Shown: positions 52,377-61,694 of the stretch, one piece after another
Layout: every line of letters begins with the position of its first letter
Position numbering within the stretch: the first letter of the stretch is position 1
Origin: Flavobacteriaceae bacterium
GTDB lineage: Bacteria > Bacteroidota > Bacteroidia > Flavobacteriales > Flavobacteriaceae
Direction: 5' to 3'
Assembly (NCBI GenBank): GCA_027073495.1
Contig: JALSVQ010000017.1
Span: 1-64,000 of the forward strand
DNA: 64,000 nt
The notes under the pieces: generated by a model
The model's database searches: none
What the model saw: the letters and a program-made list of their open reading frames with translations, nothing else
What the model was told of the DNA's origin: nothing
Translations under genes and position numbers: made by a program

Positions 52377-52394
52377 ATTTCCCGTTTGGGACTG

Positions 52395-52402
52395 CAAATT
52401 TA
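52395..52402 (-). promoter_or_regulatory. -7 element of tRNA-Gln
   Basis: TAAATTTG on the minus strand, exact match, 18 bases upstream of the mature tRNA 5' end. Confidence 0.6.
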
Positions 52403-52448
52403 AATTAAAATTCTATATTACAAAACAAAACAAATTATTTTTTTAAAA

Positions 52449-54752
52449 TTATTCATCCTCATCTCCCCAATCTGGAGTTGAATTGTTATGAGTTGGGTTA
52501 TCAGTATCATTAACTGCATCTTTATTACAATCTACGCGGATAGATAAATCAGCTGGTCGTGTAAACTCCTTATTAGAGATTTTCAAATCTTTATCTGCGT
52601 AAAGACTTTTGAGATATATTCCAAATATAGGTAATGCCATTGTTGCTCCCTGCCCATATGCAATAGATCTAAAGTGTGTAGCTCTATCATCAGCTCCGAC
52701 CCATACTCCTGTAGCAAGATTAGGAACTATTCCCATAAACCATCCATCAGATTGGTTTTGTGTTGTTCCTGTTTTACCCGCTATGGGATTTTTGAGCTCA
52801 TAAGGATAACCTGTCACTACTTCTTTGTAAATTTTACTTTTCTTTAAGAAAGAATGGCGCAACCTTCCTCCTGAACCAGATTGTGTTACTCCTTCCATGA
52901 GTTTAAGTACTACAAAGGCTGTTTCTGCGCTAACAGCATCTTGTGTTTTTATTTCATTAGTCCAAAGTACGGTTCCATTTTTATCTTCTACTCGTGTTAT
53001 AGCAAATGGTTCTATATATACACCTTTGTTAGCAAAAGTACTCAAAGCACCAATCATTTCGTAGAGTGTTAACGATGGTGTTCCTAATGCAATAGATGGC
53101 GCATAGGGGATCTTGTGTTTTATTCCTAGTTTTTTGGTCAAATCAATAACTGGTTGAGGTCCTGTTTTATCGATTAATTGTGCAGAAATAGTATTCAATG
53201 AGTTCGCTAGTCCTTGTTTTAAAGTAACTTTTCCTCCGTATTTTCCACCTGCATTGTTTGGTGTCCAAGATTTATCTGTTCCCCAACGTCCAGCCTCTAT
53301 AGTATAAGGCATATTTGGCAATGAGTCACAAGGAGATAAATGCAACTGATTGATAGCCGTAGCATAAATAAAAGGTTTGAATGTCGAACCTACTTGACGT
53401 TCACCTTGTTTTGCATGGTCATATTGAAAGTGTTTAAAATTAATTCCTCCTACCCAAACGCGTATTTCTCCCGTTTGAGGTACAACACTCATTACACCAG
53501 TATTTAAGAAATGTTTATAGTATTTTATGGAGTCATGAGGCGTCATTGTAGTATCTTTTTCACCTTGCCAAGTAAAGATGCGCATTTTGGTCTTTTTGTC
53601 AAAAGAGGCTATAATATCTTTATCACTTGCACCTGCTTTTTTCATCATTTTCCAGCGGTATGATGATTTCATGGCGTGTTTATAGATGTTTTCTATTTGT
53701 TTTGTCTTTAAATTAATAAATGGTGCTGTTTTGTTTTTTTTGCTTTGCTTAAAAAATGCTTTTTGCAAATTTGGCATGTGTTGTGCTACTGCATCTTCAG
53801 CATATTTTTGCATTCGTGAATCTATTGTTGTATAAACTTTTAATCCGTCGGTATAAATATTTACACCTTTAAAATTAGCATCATTTTTGACTAATTTTTT
53901 CATAAATTTACGAACATATTCTCTGAAATACGTTGCTGTACCTTGATCATGAGCATCTCTGGTAAAGTTAAGCTGTAAGGGGAGTTTTCGTAAAGAATCG
54001 TATTCTTTTGGGCTAATATCGCCTTTTTTCTGCATTTGATGCAGTACAACTTCTCTACGTTTTGTGGTTAATTCTTTTCTACGAATAGGATTGTACAATG
54101 TAGGATTTTTAAGCATAGCTACTATCATTGCGGATTCTTCTACAGTTAAATCTTTTGGTTCTTTTCCAAAATAAATACGTGCTGCAGATTGTATTCCTAC
54201 ACCATTGTAATTAAAATCTACCGTATTGAGATACATAGCAATTATTTCGTTTTTGGTGTATTGTTTTTCTAGACGTACTGCAATAACCCATTCTTTTACT
54301 TTTTGTTTTAAACGATAAAAAATATTTCCTCTGTGCTTGTGAAATAAATTTTTGGCTAATTGCTGTGTAATGGTACTCGCTCCACCATCTTTACCAAGTT
54401 TTGCAAAAGCACGTATTGTGCCGTGTACATCAATACCAGCATGGTCAAAGAAACGCACATCTTCTGTTGCTACTAATGCATCAACAAGTGATTTTGGTAG
54501 GTCTTTATAAAGCACTGGTGTTCTGTTTTCTTTAAAGAATTTACCTAATACTTTGTTATCTACTGAGATAATTTGTGTTGCTAAGTCTGATTTTGGATTT
54601 TCTAATTCTTCAAAGGTTGGCATTTCTCCAAAAGCACCAACTGAAGCAAGAAAGAATATCAATGCTACTAATAATATGCTACTGAATATAAATAACCAAA
54701 AGCGAATAATCCATTTTCTAAAAGGATTACTTTGTTTTACTTTTTTTGCCAT
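52449..54752 (-). CDS. Penicillin-binding protein 1A (transglycosylase/transpeptidase)
   Basis: 767 residues. N-terminal cytoplasmic basic stretch and one membrane helix (about 15-38), a GT51 domain with 'ATEDVRFFDHAGIDVHGTIRA' (in part) and 'GASTITQQLAKNLF', and a transpeptidase with SxxK 'GSTFKPF', SxN 'SLNTISAQ' and KTG 'GKTGTTQNQSDGWF'. Polymerises and crosslinks peptidoglycan. The C-terminal tail is short and acidic (TPDWGDEDE). It overlaps gldH by one base (TAATG) in the ricT-gldH-PBP operon. Confidence 0.96.
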   Translation of the reverse strand: MAKKVKQSNPFRKWIIRFWLFIFSSILLVALIFFLASVGAFGEMPTFEELENPKSDLATQIISVDNKVLGKFFKENRTPVLYKDLPKSLVDALVATEDVRFFDHAGIDVHGTIRAFAKLGKDGGASTITQQLAKNLFHKHRGNIFYRLKQKVKEWVIAVRLEKQYTKNEIIAMYLNTVDFNYNGVGIQSAARIYFGKEPKDLTVEESAMIVAMLKNPTLYNPIRRKELTTKRREVVLHQMQKKGDISPKEYDSLRKLPLQLNFTRDAHDQGTATYFREYVRKFMKKLVKNDANFKGVNIYTDGLKVYTTIDSRMQKYAEDAVAQHMPNLQKAFFKQSKKNKTAPFINLKTKQIENIYKHAMKSSYRWKMMKKAGASDKDIIASFDKKTKMRIFTWQGEKDTTMTPHDSIKYYKHFLNTGVMSVVPQTGEIRVWVGGINFKHFQYDHAKQGERQVGSTFKPFIYATAINQLHLSPCDSLPNMPYTIEAGRWGTDKSWTPNNAGGKYGGKVTLKQGLANSLNTISAQLIDKTGPQPVIDLTKKLGIKHKIPYAPSIALGTPSLTLYEMIGALSTFANKGVYIEPFAITRVEDKNGTVLWTNEIKTQDAVSAETAFVVLKLMEGVTQSGSGGRLRHSFLKKSKIYKEVVTGYPYELKNPIAGKTGTTQNQSDGWFMGIVPNLATGVWVGADDRATHFRSIAYGQGATMALPIFGIYLKSLYADKDLKISNKEFTRPADLSIRVDCNKDAVNDTDNPTHNNSTPDWGDEDE

Positions 54753-55231
54753 TATTGTTTATTTTTTATTATTTGAATACCAATATCGGTAATTCCTTTT
54801 AAATTTTTTACGCCATTAGTATTACCATCTTTTCTATTGGCTTGATTAATGCTAATATCATATTTCCCTTTTGTATCAAAAGTATAATTATGTTTGTAAG
54901 CAAGCCAATTTTCTTTGACAGTATTACCCGTTCCTAACCAAGAACCATCAGGATTTGCCATGAGGTATTCCAAAGTATCTAGTTCTACAGTTTTATTGGG
55001 TTTTGTAATTTTTGTAATTAAAAAAATAGAGCTAAACTCGTAATCATTGGTGTTTCGCAAGATGATATTGATATCATATTTTGCTAGAGAATCTAGTTGA
55101 TCTACTGAAAAATGTACCGTATTGTGCTCTTTCCAAATATTATCTTTGAAGTTTTTGGAAGCATCGTAAGCTAAATTATTGCTGCAAGAAGCTAATAGTA
55201 TAGTGGTTAATATGAAGATTAAACGTTTCAA
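54752..55231 (-). CDS. gldH: Gliding motility lipoprotein GldH
   Basis: 159 residues. Lipobox ILLASC; the body has GldH features: 'YDINIILRNTNDYEFSSIFLITKI' (in part), 'LMANPDGSWLGTG' and a C-terminal 'GIQIIK'. GldH is required for gliding of Flavobacterium johnsoniae and is conserved in Flavobacteriia. It begins directly after the ricT stop and overlaps the PBP1A gene, a neighbourhood that is usual for this class. Confidence 0.9.
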   Translation of the reverse strand: MKRLIFILTTILLASCSNNLAYDASKNFKDNIWKEHNTVHFSVDQLDSLAKYDINIILRNTNDYEFSSIFLITKITKPNKTVELDTLEYLMANPDGSWLGTGNTVKENWLAYKHNYTFDTKGKYDISINQANRKDGNTNGVKNLKGITDIGIQIIKNKQ

Positions 55232-56521
55232 TTATTCTTTCTTTTTTGATTGATTCGTATTTTTTTTATTCCTATTGTTTGAAAATTTTCTTTTTTTATT
55301 AGGTCTAGCAGTTTGATTTTTCTTTGTACTGTCTTGACTTTTATTAGTGTTCGGTTTTGTACTGTTTTTGTTCCGATTATTTTTGTTTCTATTGTTTCTG
55401 CGCTTGTTGTTTTTTTGTTTTGGTTTATCAAAACGTGTTAAACTATCTTGTCCTACAACGTTTTCATAGTTTGGTGTATTGTCTATAACAGCCAAATCAT
55501 CTACGTAAGTGGATAAATGTTGTGCTTTTTCACCTTTTTTATTAATTTCTTGTATTTCTTTGACTTGTTCTTTGGTTAATTGATACCAATTGAGTTGTTT
55601 ATCTTTTATAGTGTACCAAAGTAAGCCTTTAAAAATATCCATTTTCTGGTAATAAGCTATTCCGCTTTCTGTTTTTAATGGAATATCGGTACGAGGAAAA
55701 TCTTTTAAAGCATCTGTATACGTGTCTAATTCAAAATTGAGACAACATTTGAGTTTACCACATTGCCCAGCTAATTTCAAGGGGTTTAATGAGAGTTGTT
55801 GATAGCGTGCTGCACTAGTACTGACAGATCTAAAATCGGTCATCCAAGTAGAACAGCATAGTTCACGACCACAGGAACCAATACCGCCAAGACGTTGCGC
55901 TTCTTGACGCGCACCTTCTTGACGCATTTCGATGCGTATCGAAAATTGTGACGCCATATCTTTTATAAGTTGTCTAAAATCGACACGTTGATCTGCTGTA
56001 TAATAGAACGTAGCTTTGTTTCCATCGCCTTGATATTCTACATCAGAAATTTTCATTTTTAACCCTAAACGCAATGCCAATTGACGTGCTTGCATCTGCA
56101 CTTCTTTTTCTTTAGTACGTGCTTTTGCCCATACATCAAGGTCTTTTTGTGTTGCTTTTCGGTATATTTTTTTGACTAGCTCACTATTATCTTGAGCTAC
56201 TTTTTTCTTTTTCATTTGTATTTTGACCAATTCACCTGTTAGTGAAACAGTCCCAATATCATGACCAGGAGAACCTTCTACAGCAATATCATCGCCCATA
56301 TAGAGCGCTAAATTTTTAGTATTTTTATAAAAACCTTTTCGTCCATTTTTGAAACGAACCTCCAAAATATCAAAAGGTTTTTCTTGCCCACTTGGCAATT
56401 GCATATTTGCAAGCCAATCAAAGGTTGAGAGTTTGTTGCAACTATCTACACCACAAGTGCCATTGTTTTTGCATCCTTTAGGGGTTTCTCCTGTTGTTGT
56501 ACTACAACTTTCACACGCCAT
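55232..56521 (-). CDS. PSP1/RicT-like protein with low-complexity tail
   Basis: 429 residues. Cys-rich N-terminus (cysteines at 3, 6, 17, 23, 28), then a PSP1 domain with 'VRFKNGRKGFYKN', 'GRELCCSTWMTDF' and 'CGKLKCCLNFE', the conserved cysteines that bind iron-sulfur clusters in the RicT/YaaT protein of Bacillus. The last ~65 residues are Asn/Lys/Arg-rich and disordered. In Bacillus this protein joins a complex that controls RNase Y; here RNA binding through the basic tail is plausible but inferred. First gene of the operon with gldH and PBP1A. Confidence 0.93.
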   Translation of the reverse strand: MACESCSTTTGETPKGCKNNGTCGVDSCNKLSTFDWLANMQLPSGQEKPFDILEVRFKNGRKGFYKNTKNLALYMGDDIAVEGSPGHDIGTVSLTGELVKIQMKKKKVAQDNSELVKKIYRKATQKDLDVWAKARTKEKEVQMQARQLALRLGLKMKISDVEYQGDGNKATFYYTADQRVDFRQLIKDMASQFSIRIEMRQEGARQEAQRLGGIGSCGRELCCSTWMTDFRSVSTSAARYQQLSLNPLKLAGQCGKLKCCLNFELDTYTDALKDFPRTDIPLKTESGIAYYQKMDIFKGLLWYTIKDKQLNWYQLTKEQVKEIQEINKKGEKAQHLSTYVDDLAVIDNTPNYENVVGQDSLTRFDKPKQKNNKRRNNRNKNNRNKNSTKPNTNKSQDSTKKNQTARPNKKRKFSNNRNKKNTNQSKKKE

Positions 56522-56657
56522 ATTTATTTTATATTGTAATTACTTTATTATAAGTAATTTGATTATCAGAATAAAACTTAATCTTTAATCGGTAAAGATA
56601 AGATTTGTTTTTTGATGCACAAAATACATTTTTTTTTAATTAATCATTTAATTTCAT

Positions 56658-56665
56658 TACTTTTG
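56658..56665 (+). promoter_or_regulatory. -7 element of the membrane pyrophosphatase gene
   Basis: TACTTTTG, exact TAnnTTTG, 33 bases before the ATG at 56699. Confidence 0.6.
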
Positions 56666-56698
56666 CAGTCGTTTTAAAAACTAATTAATTAGAATAAT

Positions 56699-59086
56699 AT
56701 GGAATCAATGATGATTTATATGCCACTTTTCGCTGCCGTAATCGGTTTGGTGTATATGATGGTAAAAAAGTCTTGGGTAATTAAACAAGATGCAGGTAAT
56801 GGTAAAATGAAAGAAATTTCAGATCATATTTACGAAGGTGCTTTAGCCTTTTTGAATGCAGAATATCGCTTATTAGCTATATTTGTAGTTGTAGTAAGTA
56901 TTTTACTTGCTATTGTGTCTTTTGTAGTACCAACTACACATATCTTAATTGTAGTTGCTTTTATTTTTGGAGCTTTCTTTTCTGCTTTAGCAGGAAATAT
57001 GGGAATGAAAATAGCAACTAAAACAAATGTAAGAACAACACAAGCTGCTATTACGAGTTTGCCAAAAGCCTTAAAAGTATCTTTTACTGGAGGAGCTGTT
57101 ATGGGATTAGGAGTTGCAGGTTTAGCCGTTTTAGGTTTAACATTATTCTTTATTATATTTTATAATATTTTTATGGGCGGTGCTGCTGGAACTTTTACAA
57201 CAGAAAAAATGACTTTAGTTTTAGAAACTTTAGCTGGTTTTTCTTTAGGAGCCGAGTCTATTGCCTTATTTGCTCGTGTAGGTGGTGGTATTTATACCAA
57301 AGCAGCCGATGTTGGAGCAGATTTAGTAGGTAAAGTAGAAGCTGGTATTCCTGAAGATGATCCTAGAAATCCTGCTACTATTGCAGATAATGTAGGTGAC
57401 AATGTAGGTGATGTTGCTGGTATGGGAGCAGATTTGTTTGGTTCTTATGTAGCTACAGTACTTGCTGCTATGGTTTTAGGTAATTACATTATTACAGATA
57501 TGGGCGGAAGTATTCAAGATGCTTTTGGAGGTATTGGCCCAATTTTATTACCTATGTCTATTGCAGGTGTTGGTGTTATTATTTCTATGATAGGAACAAT
57601 GCTTGTAAAAATTAGCTCTAACGATGCTAAAGAAGCTCAAGTAATGGGTGCTTTAAATAAAGGAAACTGGATTGCTATTGCTTTAGTTGCAGTTTCTAGT
57701 TATGTTTTAGTAAAATGGATGTTGCCTTCTATGATGAAAATGGAATTTTTTGGTGAAGGCTTACAAGACATTTCTTCAATGCGTGTATTTTACGCAACAA
57801 TCATTGGTTTAATCGTTGGTGGTGTTATATCATCGGTAACTGAATATTATACAGGTTTAGGAAAAAAACCTATTTTAGAAATTGTACAAAAATCTAGTAC
57901 TGGTGCAGGTACAAATATTATTGCTGGTTTAGCAACAGGAATGATATCTACTTTCCCAACAATACTTTTATTTGCTGCTGCTATTTGGTCTTCTTATGCT
58001 TTTGCTGGTTTTTACGGTGTTGCTATGGCAGCTTCAGCTATGATGGCTACTACTGGTATGCAGTTAGCTATTGATGCTTTTGGACCTATTGCAGATAATG
58101 CAGGGGGAATTGCAGAAATGAGTGAACAAGACCCAATTGTTAGAGAACGTACCGATATTTTAGATTCTGTTGGTAATACAACCGCAGCAACTGGTAAAGG
58201 TTTTGCGATTGCTTCTGCTGCATTAACTTCTTTAGCGTTATTTGCTGCTTATGTAACTTTTACAGGAATAGACGGAATTAACATCTTTAAAGCACCTGTT
58301 TTAGCGATGTTATTTGTTGGTGGAATGGTGCCTGTAGTATTTTCTGCTTTAGCAATGAATGCTGTTGGTAAAGCTGCAATGGAAATGGTTTACGAAGTAA
58401 GACGTCAGTTTAAAGAAATACCAGGAATTATGGAAGGTACTGGAAAACCAGAATATGATAAATGTGTAGCTATTTCTACCAAAGCGTCATTAAAAGAAAT
58501 GATGTTACCTGGTTTATTGACTATAGGTTTCCCTCTTGTTATTGCTTTTGTTCCAATGCTATTTAGAATGGATAGAATGATGATAGCAGAAATGCTTGGT
58601 GGTTATATGGCTGGAGTTACTGTTTCAGGTGTGCTTTGGGCTATTTTCCAAAACAATGCTGGTGGTGCTTGGGATAATGCAAAAAAATCTTTTGAAGCTG
58701 GTGTAGAAATTAATGGAGAAATGACTTACAAAGGTTCTGAGGCACATAAAGCTGCTGTAACTGGAGATACTGTTGGAGATCCATTTAAAGATACTTCTGG
58801 ACCATCTATGAATATATTGATTAAATTAACTTGTCTTATTGGATTAGTTATTGCTCCTATCTTAGGTGGTCATACTGGAGATACACATGCAGCAATAGAT
58901 ACTACTCCTGCTACGACTATTACAGTTGATAACACAACTACAAGCAAAGATGCTTCTATCGTTATAAAACACGATGATGCAGGAAAATATATTGTAGTAA
59001 GTGAACCTGTAATGTTAGAAGGAAAATTAAAAATAAACACTTTTCAACTAAGAGGTGATAAAATGAATGCGTATTTGAATAAATAA
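56699..59086 (+). CDS. hppA: Membrane-bound ion-pumping pyrophosphatase
   Basis: 795 residues with about 16 membrane helices. The catalytic loop '[20 protein letters not shown]' and '[21 protein letters not shown]' (in part) is complete. '[10 protein letters not shown]' has Ala where K-independent enzymes have Lys, which indicates potassium dependence; such enzymes include the Na+ pumps, so the transported ion is H+ or Na+ or both. Hydrolyses PPi at the inner membrane. A ~65-residue hydrophilic tail (from about 730, Thr-rich, '[19 protein letters not shown]', in part) extends beyond the last helix. Strong terminator follows. Confidence 0.97.
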   Translation: MESMMIYMPLFAAVIGLVYMMVKKSWVIKQDAGNGKMKEISDHIYEGALAFLNAEYRLLAIFVVVVSILLAIVSFVVPTTHILIVVAFIFGAFFSALAGNMGMKIATKTNVRTTQAAITSLPKALKVSFTGGAVMGLGVAGLAVLGLTLFFIIFYNIFMGGAAGTFTTEKMTLVLETLAGFSLGAESIALFARVGGGIYTKAADVGADLVGKVEAGIPEDDPRNPATIADNVGDNVGDVAGMGADLFGSYVATVLAAMVLGNYIITDMGGSIQDAFGGIGPILLPMSIAGVGVIISMIGTMLVKISSNDAKEAQVMGALNKGNWIAIALVAVSSYVLVKWMLPSMMKMEFFGEGLQDISSMRVFYATIIGLIVGGVISSVTEYYTGLGKKPILEIVQKSSTGAGTNIIAGLATGMISTFPTILLFAAAIWSSYAFAGFYGVAMAASAMMATTGMQLAIDAFGPIADNAGGIAEMSEQDPIVRERTDILDSVGNTTAATGKGFAIASAALTSLALFAAYVTFTGIDGINIFKAPVLAMLFVGGMVPVVFSALAMNAVGKAAMEMVYEVRRQFKEIPGIMEGTGKPEYDKCVAISTKASLKEMMLPGLLTIGFPLVIAFVPMLFRMDRMMIAEMLGGYMAGVTVSGVLWAIFQNNAGGAWDNAKKSFEAGVEINGEMTYKGSEAHKAAVTGDTVGDPFKDTSGPSMNILIKLTCLIGLVIAPILGGHTGDTHAAIDTTPATTITVDNTTTSKDASIVIKHDDAGKYIVVSEPVMLEGKLKINTFQLRGDKMNAYLNK

Positions 59087-59112
59087 AAATTCATTATTAA
59101 TATACAACATTT

Positions 59113-59141
59113 AAGACCAATTTTTCAATTGGTCTTTTTTT
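59113..59141 (+). terminator. Terminator after hppA
   Basis: Ten-bp stem AAGACCAATT (59113-59122) / AATTGGTCTT (59127-59136), then T-run. Confidence 0.9.
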
Positions 59142-59186
59142 ATACTATAATGTAAACTTTATTCGTTTATAAATAAAAAAATAATT

Positions 59187-59618
59187 ATGAAAAAATATTT
59201 CTTACTAGCAGTATTTGCTTTAATTTTAAATGGGCTTTATGCTCAAAATTTCTCTGGAGAAGGAGATCAACGCTTATCTGGTGGTGTTTCTTTCTATGGA
59301 TATGGCAATGGTTTAAAACTTACTTATGATTATGGACTTACCGAATTATTTTCGGTAGGAGGAGGAGCTACCTTTATACTTAACAATGAATATAAAAATA
59401 ATTTTTTTATCTATGGCAGAGGAGATCTTCACTTAAACAATGTATTTAATCTTCCGAGTACTATAGATGTTTATCCTGGTATTGAATTGGGTTTGCTTAC
59501 TTCTAGCCGTTTTGGTTTACACGGACATATTGGTTTTAGATATCATTTTGCTGAGAATCTAGGTGCTTTTATAGAGCTTGGAACGAATGGTTCGGCAGGT
59601 CTGGTTTTGAAATTGTAG
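59187..59618 (+). CDS. Small outer-membrane beta-barrel-like protein
   Basis: 143 residues. Signal peptide (ending GLYAQ) and a compact set of beta strands: 'GVSFYGYGNGLKLTYDYGL', 'FIYGRGDLHL', 'LGLLTSSRFGLHGHIGFRYHF' (in part), terminating in 'SAGLVLKL'. It resembles the DUF6646 group of flavobacterial barrels, which I recall imperfectly. No known function. Monocistronic between hppA and a convergent gene nine bases away. Confidence 0.8.
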   Translation: MKKYFLLAVFALILNGLYAQNFSGEGDQRLSGGVSFYGYGNGLKLTYDYGLTELFSVGGGATFILNNEYKNNFFIYGRGDLHLNNVFNLPSTIDVYPGIELGLLTSSRFGLHGHIGFRYHFAENLGAFIELGTNGSAGLVLKL

Positions 59619-59627
59619 TATTAGGTA

Positions 59628-60866
59628 TTAAAAATTAATTTTAATACCAGTTGCTACACCAACAGAGTAGGGCTTAAACCCACCACTGTTTTGTTCAAAC
59701 ATATCTAAATAATATTTAAACGAAGGTCTAATATTTAGTTTTAAATCATTAGTGATATGATAATTAAATTCTAAGGAAGCATTGGCTGATGCATTAATAT
59801 TACTCAAATTATTTGCTTTACCAAAATAACGTTGTTGCCCATCTAAATTTAATAATGACAATTTGTTTTTAGTTAAAATTAATGAACTAAAACCTCCAGT
59901 AACTGCAAGGTCATAATGCTTAGCATCCTTAATTTGATACGAAACATTAACTGGTATTTCAATATATGCTATTTCTTGTTTGATACTTCCTTCTTGTTCA
60001 ATTCCAGTAGAGATATTTGTGCTAGTAAGTGAATTCGCATTATACACACTTGTAAATCTGTTATACTGATTGTATTCTACTCCAGTTAAACGATTTGTAG
60101 TATTAATACCATTATGATATACAATATCATAAGTACTGTAGTTTAGTTTTAATAGTGAAAGACCAGCACTAATTTTCCATTTATTATTTATGCTACGTGC
60201 TATACTTAGTCCGAAGGATTGCGAAGTTTCAAACTCTTTTTTATTGTCTTTGAGGCTCTCGTCTAATGGAGAACCTTGTTTTAATGAGCTAAAATAGGTT
60301 TGACTAACATAAGGAGTAAATCCCCATTTTTTAGAAACAATTGTTTTTTCATTCTCAAAAACAGGTTTTTCTATAGCAGTATCTGTATTTCTATCAATAG
60401 TTTTTTTATCTGGCGTATCAGTTATTGGATCAAAATTAAGACGATAATTATTAAATTTATTTAAATAATTAAAGGAATATTGGTTTAAAGCATTATCTAT
60501 TCTAAAGAAATAATAATTTTTATTTGAAGCAGAAGTACCTTGTTTATTACCTTTGTCAACCAAAACGGCATAAGGAATACTATTAAATAATGGTTGCTTG
60601 CTTTGCTTATCAAATATTGATTCTCTCTTTGTAGTAGTTTGTGAATTTTTTAAAGACTCTTGAGTTTTACTTTCTTTAGAATAATTATAAAAAGCAAGTA
60701 ATGTAAGTAGCGCAATACCACTTGTAACAAGCCAAAATGCGCCTTTAGATTTGTTTTCTTTTTTCAAATCTTTTTTGATATCGCGCCATACTGCAGAATC
60801 AGGTTTTACTTCAAAGCTATTGAAAGCTTCTTGAAATATGCGCTCTATATGTTGCGGTTCGCTCAT
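59628..60866 (-). CDS. Anti-sigma-like protein with inner-membrane helix and outer-membrane barrel (Dma type)
   Basis: 412 residues. The first ~42 residues are hydrophilic and acidic/basic ('IFQEAFNSFEVKPDSAVWRDIKKDL', in part), fitting a cytoplasmic anti-sigma segment. One membrane helix (about 43-60: GAFWLVTSGIALLTLLAFY) follows, then a polar linker (~60-180) and a C-terminal ~230-residue region of outer-membrane barrel strands ('WGFTPYVSQTYFSS', 'WKISAGLSLLKLNYSTY', 'VAYDLAVTGGFSSL'-like, ending 'VGVATGIKINF'). A single chain would thus span both membranes, as in the dual-membrane anti-sigma factors described in Bacteroides. It overlaps the sigma-factor stop by one base. Confidence 0.82.
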   Translation of the reverse strand: MSEPQHIERIFQEAFNSFEVKPDSAVWRDIKKDLKKENKSKGAFWLVTSGIALLTLLAFYNYSKESKTQESLKNSQTTTKRESIFDKQSKQPLFNSIPYAVLVDKGNKQGTSASNKNYYFFRIDNALNQYSFNYLNKFNNYRLNFDPITDTPDKKTIDRNTDTAIEKPVFENEKTIVSKKWGFTPYVSQTYFSSLKQGSPLDESLKDNKKEFETSQSFGLSIARSINNKWKISAGLSLLKLNYSTYDIVYHNGINTTNRLTGVEYNQYNRFTSVYNANSLTSTNISTGIEQEGSIKQEIAYIEIPVNVSYQIKDAKHYDLAVTGGFSSLILTKNKLSLLNLDGQQRYFGKANNLSNINASANASLEFNYHITNDLKLNIRPSFKYYLDMFEQNSGGFKPYSVGVATGIKINF

Positions 60867-61417
60867 TACCCTAATTTTGATTTAGTAGCACTATGGTGTG
60901 CTTCTATTTTTGTTTTTAATATTTTTTTAGCTCTATTGAGGTTCGATTTTGAGGTTCCTTCTGCTATTTCTAACATTGCTGCTATTTCTTTATGCGAGTA
61001 CCCATCTAAAACATAAAGATTGAATACAAGTCGGTATTGATTTGGAAGTGCTTGAATGAGTTCTAATAAAAATTTTAAATCAACTTTATTTTCATCAATA
61101 TGCACTTCTTCTTCAGTCCAATTATCATCTACTACTATACTGAATAAGCCTTTGTTTTTGTAGCGCTGTAATGCAGTGTTTATAGTAATACGTTTTATCC
61201 AACCTTCAAAAGAACCATTATAATTATACTGATCTATTTTATCAAAAATAATTATAAAACTATCGTGAAGCACATCTTGTGCCTCTTGATAGTTAGGAGC
61301 ATATTTCAAACACAATGCAAACAAACTACTAGAATAGAGTTTGTATAACTGCTCTTGTGCTTTGATAGCGCCTTGCTTACAACCTTTTATAAGATCAATA
61401 TTATTTTTCAAAAGCAA
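60866..61417 (-). CDS. ECF-type RNA polymerase sigma factor
   Basis: 183 residues, sigma-70 family without region 1 or 3. Region 2: 'YSSSLFALCLKYAPNYQEAQDVLHDSFIIIF' (in part), 'FEGWIKRITINTALQRYK'; region 4: 'LPNQYRLVFNLYVLDGYSHKEIAAML' (in part), 'GTSKSNLNRAKKILK'. Cytoplasmic, released when its membrane-bound partner encoded by the next gene is triggered. A motif AACCTTT..CATCTTA (61480-61456, minus) upstream may be its own ECF-type promoter. Confidence 0.95.
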   Translation of the reverse strand: MLLKNNIDLIKGCKQGAIKAQEQLYKLYSSSLFALCLKYAPNYQEAQDVLHDSFIIIFDKIDQYNYNGSFEGWIKRITINTALQRYKNKGLFSIVVDDNWTEEEVHIDENKVDLKFLLELIQALPNQYRLVFNLYVLDGYSHKEIAAMLEIAEGTSKSNLNRAKKILKTKIEAHHSATKSKLG

Positions 61418-61490
61418 ATTGTTTTAATTAATAGAACAACTTCTTTACCTATTTTTAAGATGAAAAAATGGATAAAGGTTGCGTAAATAT

Positions 61491-61530
61491 ATAAAAAAAA
61501 CCTTAAAATGTTGATTTTTAAGGTTTTTTT
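61491..61530 (-). terminator. Terminator after recA
   Basis: Inverted repeat around ACCTTAAAA / TTTTTAAGGT with a long T-run on the minus strand; located between recA and the sigma-factor gene. Confidence 0.75.
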
Positions 61531-61540
61531 TAATGTATTG

Positions 61541-61612
61541 CGAGAAATCTTTTGAATTTAGAAAAAATCAAAAGATTTCTCGGCGTTCGTTCCTTACTTT
61601 GTCGAAATGACA
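61541..61612 (-). repeat. Dispersed repeat with perfect 15-bp inverted repeat
   Basis: CGAGAAATCTTTTGA (61541-61555) and TCAAAAGATTTCTCG (61568-61582) are exact reverse complements with a 12-base loop. The adjoining 61583-61612 (GCGTTCGTTCCTTACTTTGTCGAAATGACA, in two 15-mers) is shared with the copy at 41580-41619. This is the best preserved copy in the window. Confidence 0.75.
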
Positions 61613-61694
61613 GTAATTTTCAACCTTAGCAGATATTTCTTGAAAGAAGCTAAATGCAATTCTCAATTAATAGAGTAAATTTTATCGGAGATTA

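Larger units (their letters stand above)
51881..52448. other. Intergenic region between nrdB and the PBP1A gene
   Basis: 568 bases, very AT-rich. It contains tRNA-Gln (52306-52376), its terminator (52267-52301) and promoter (52395-52402). The remainder shows A/T runs and a direct repeat CACTAGC (52079-52085, 52092-52098) that is too short to interpret. No open frame with coding character. Confidence 0.6.

Noticed and set aside
55228-55431. Open frame in another register over the RicT tail
   Set aside because: Low-complexity Asn/Lys codons leave all frames open; it shadows the real gene.
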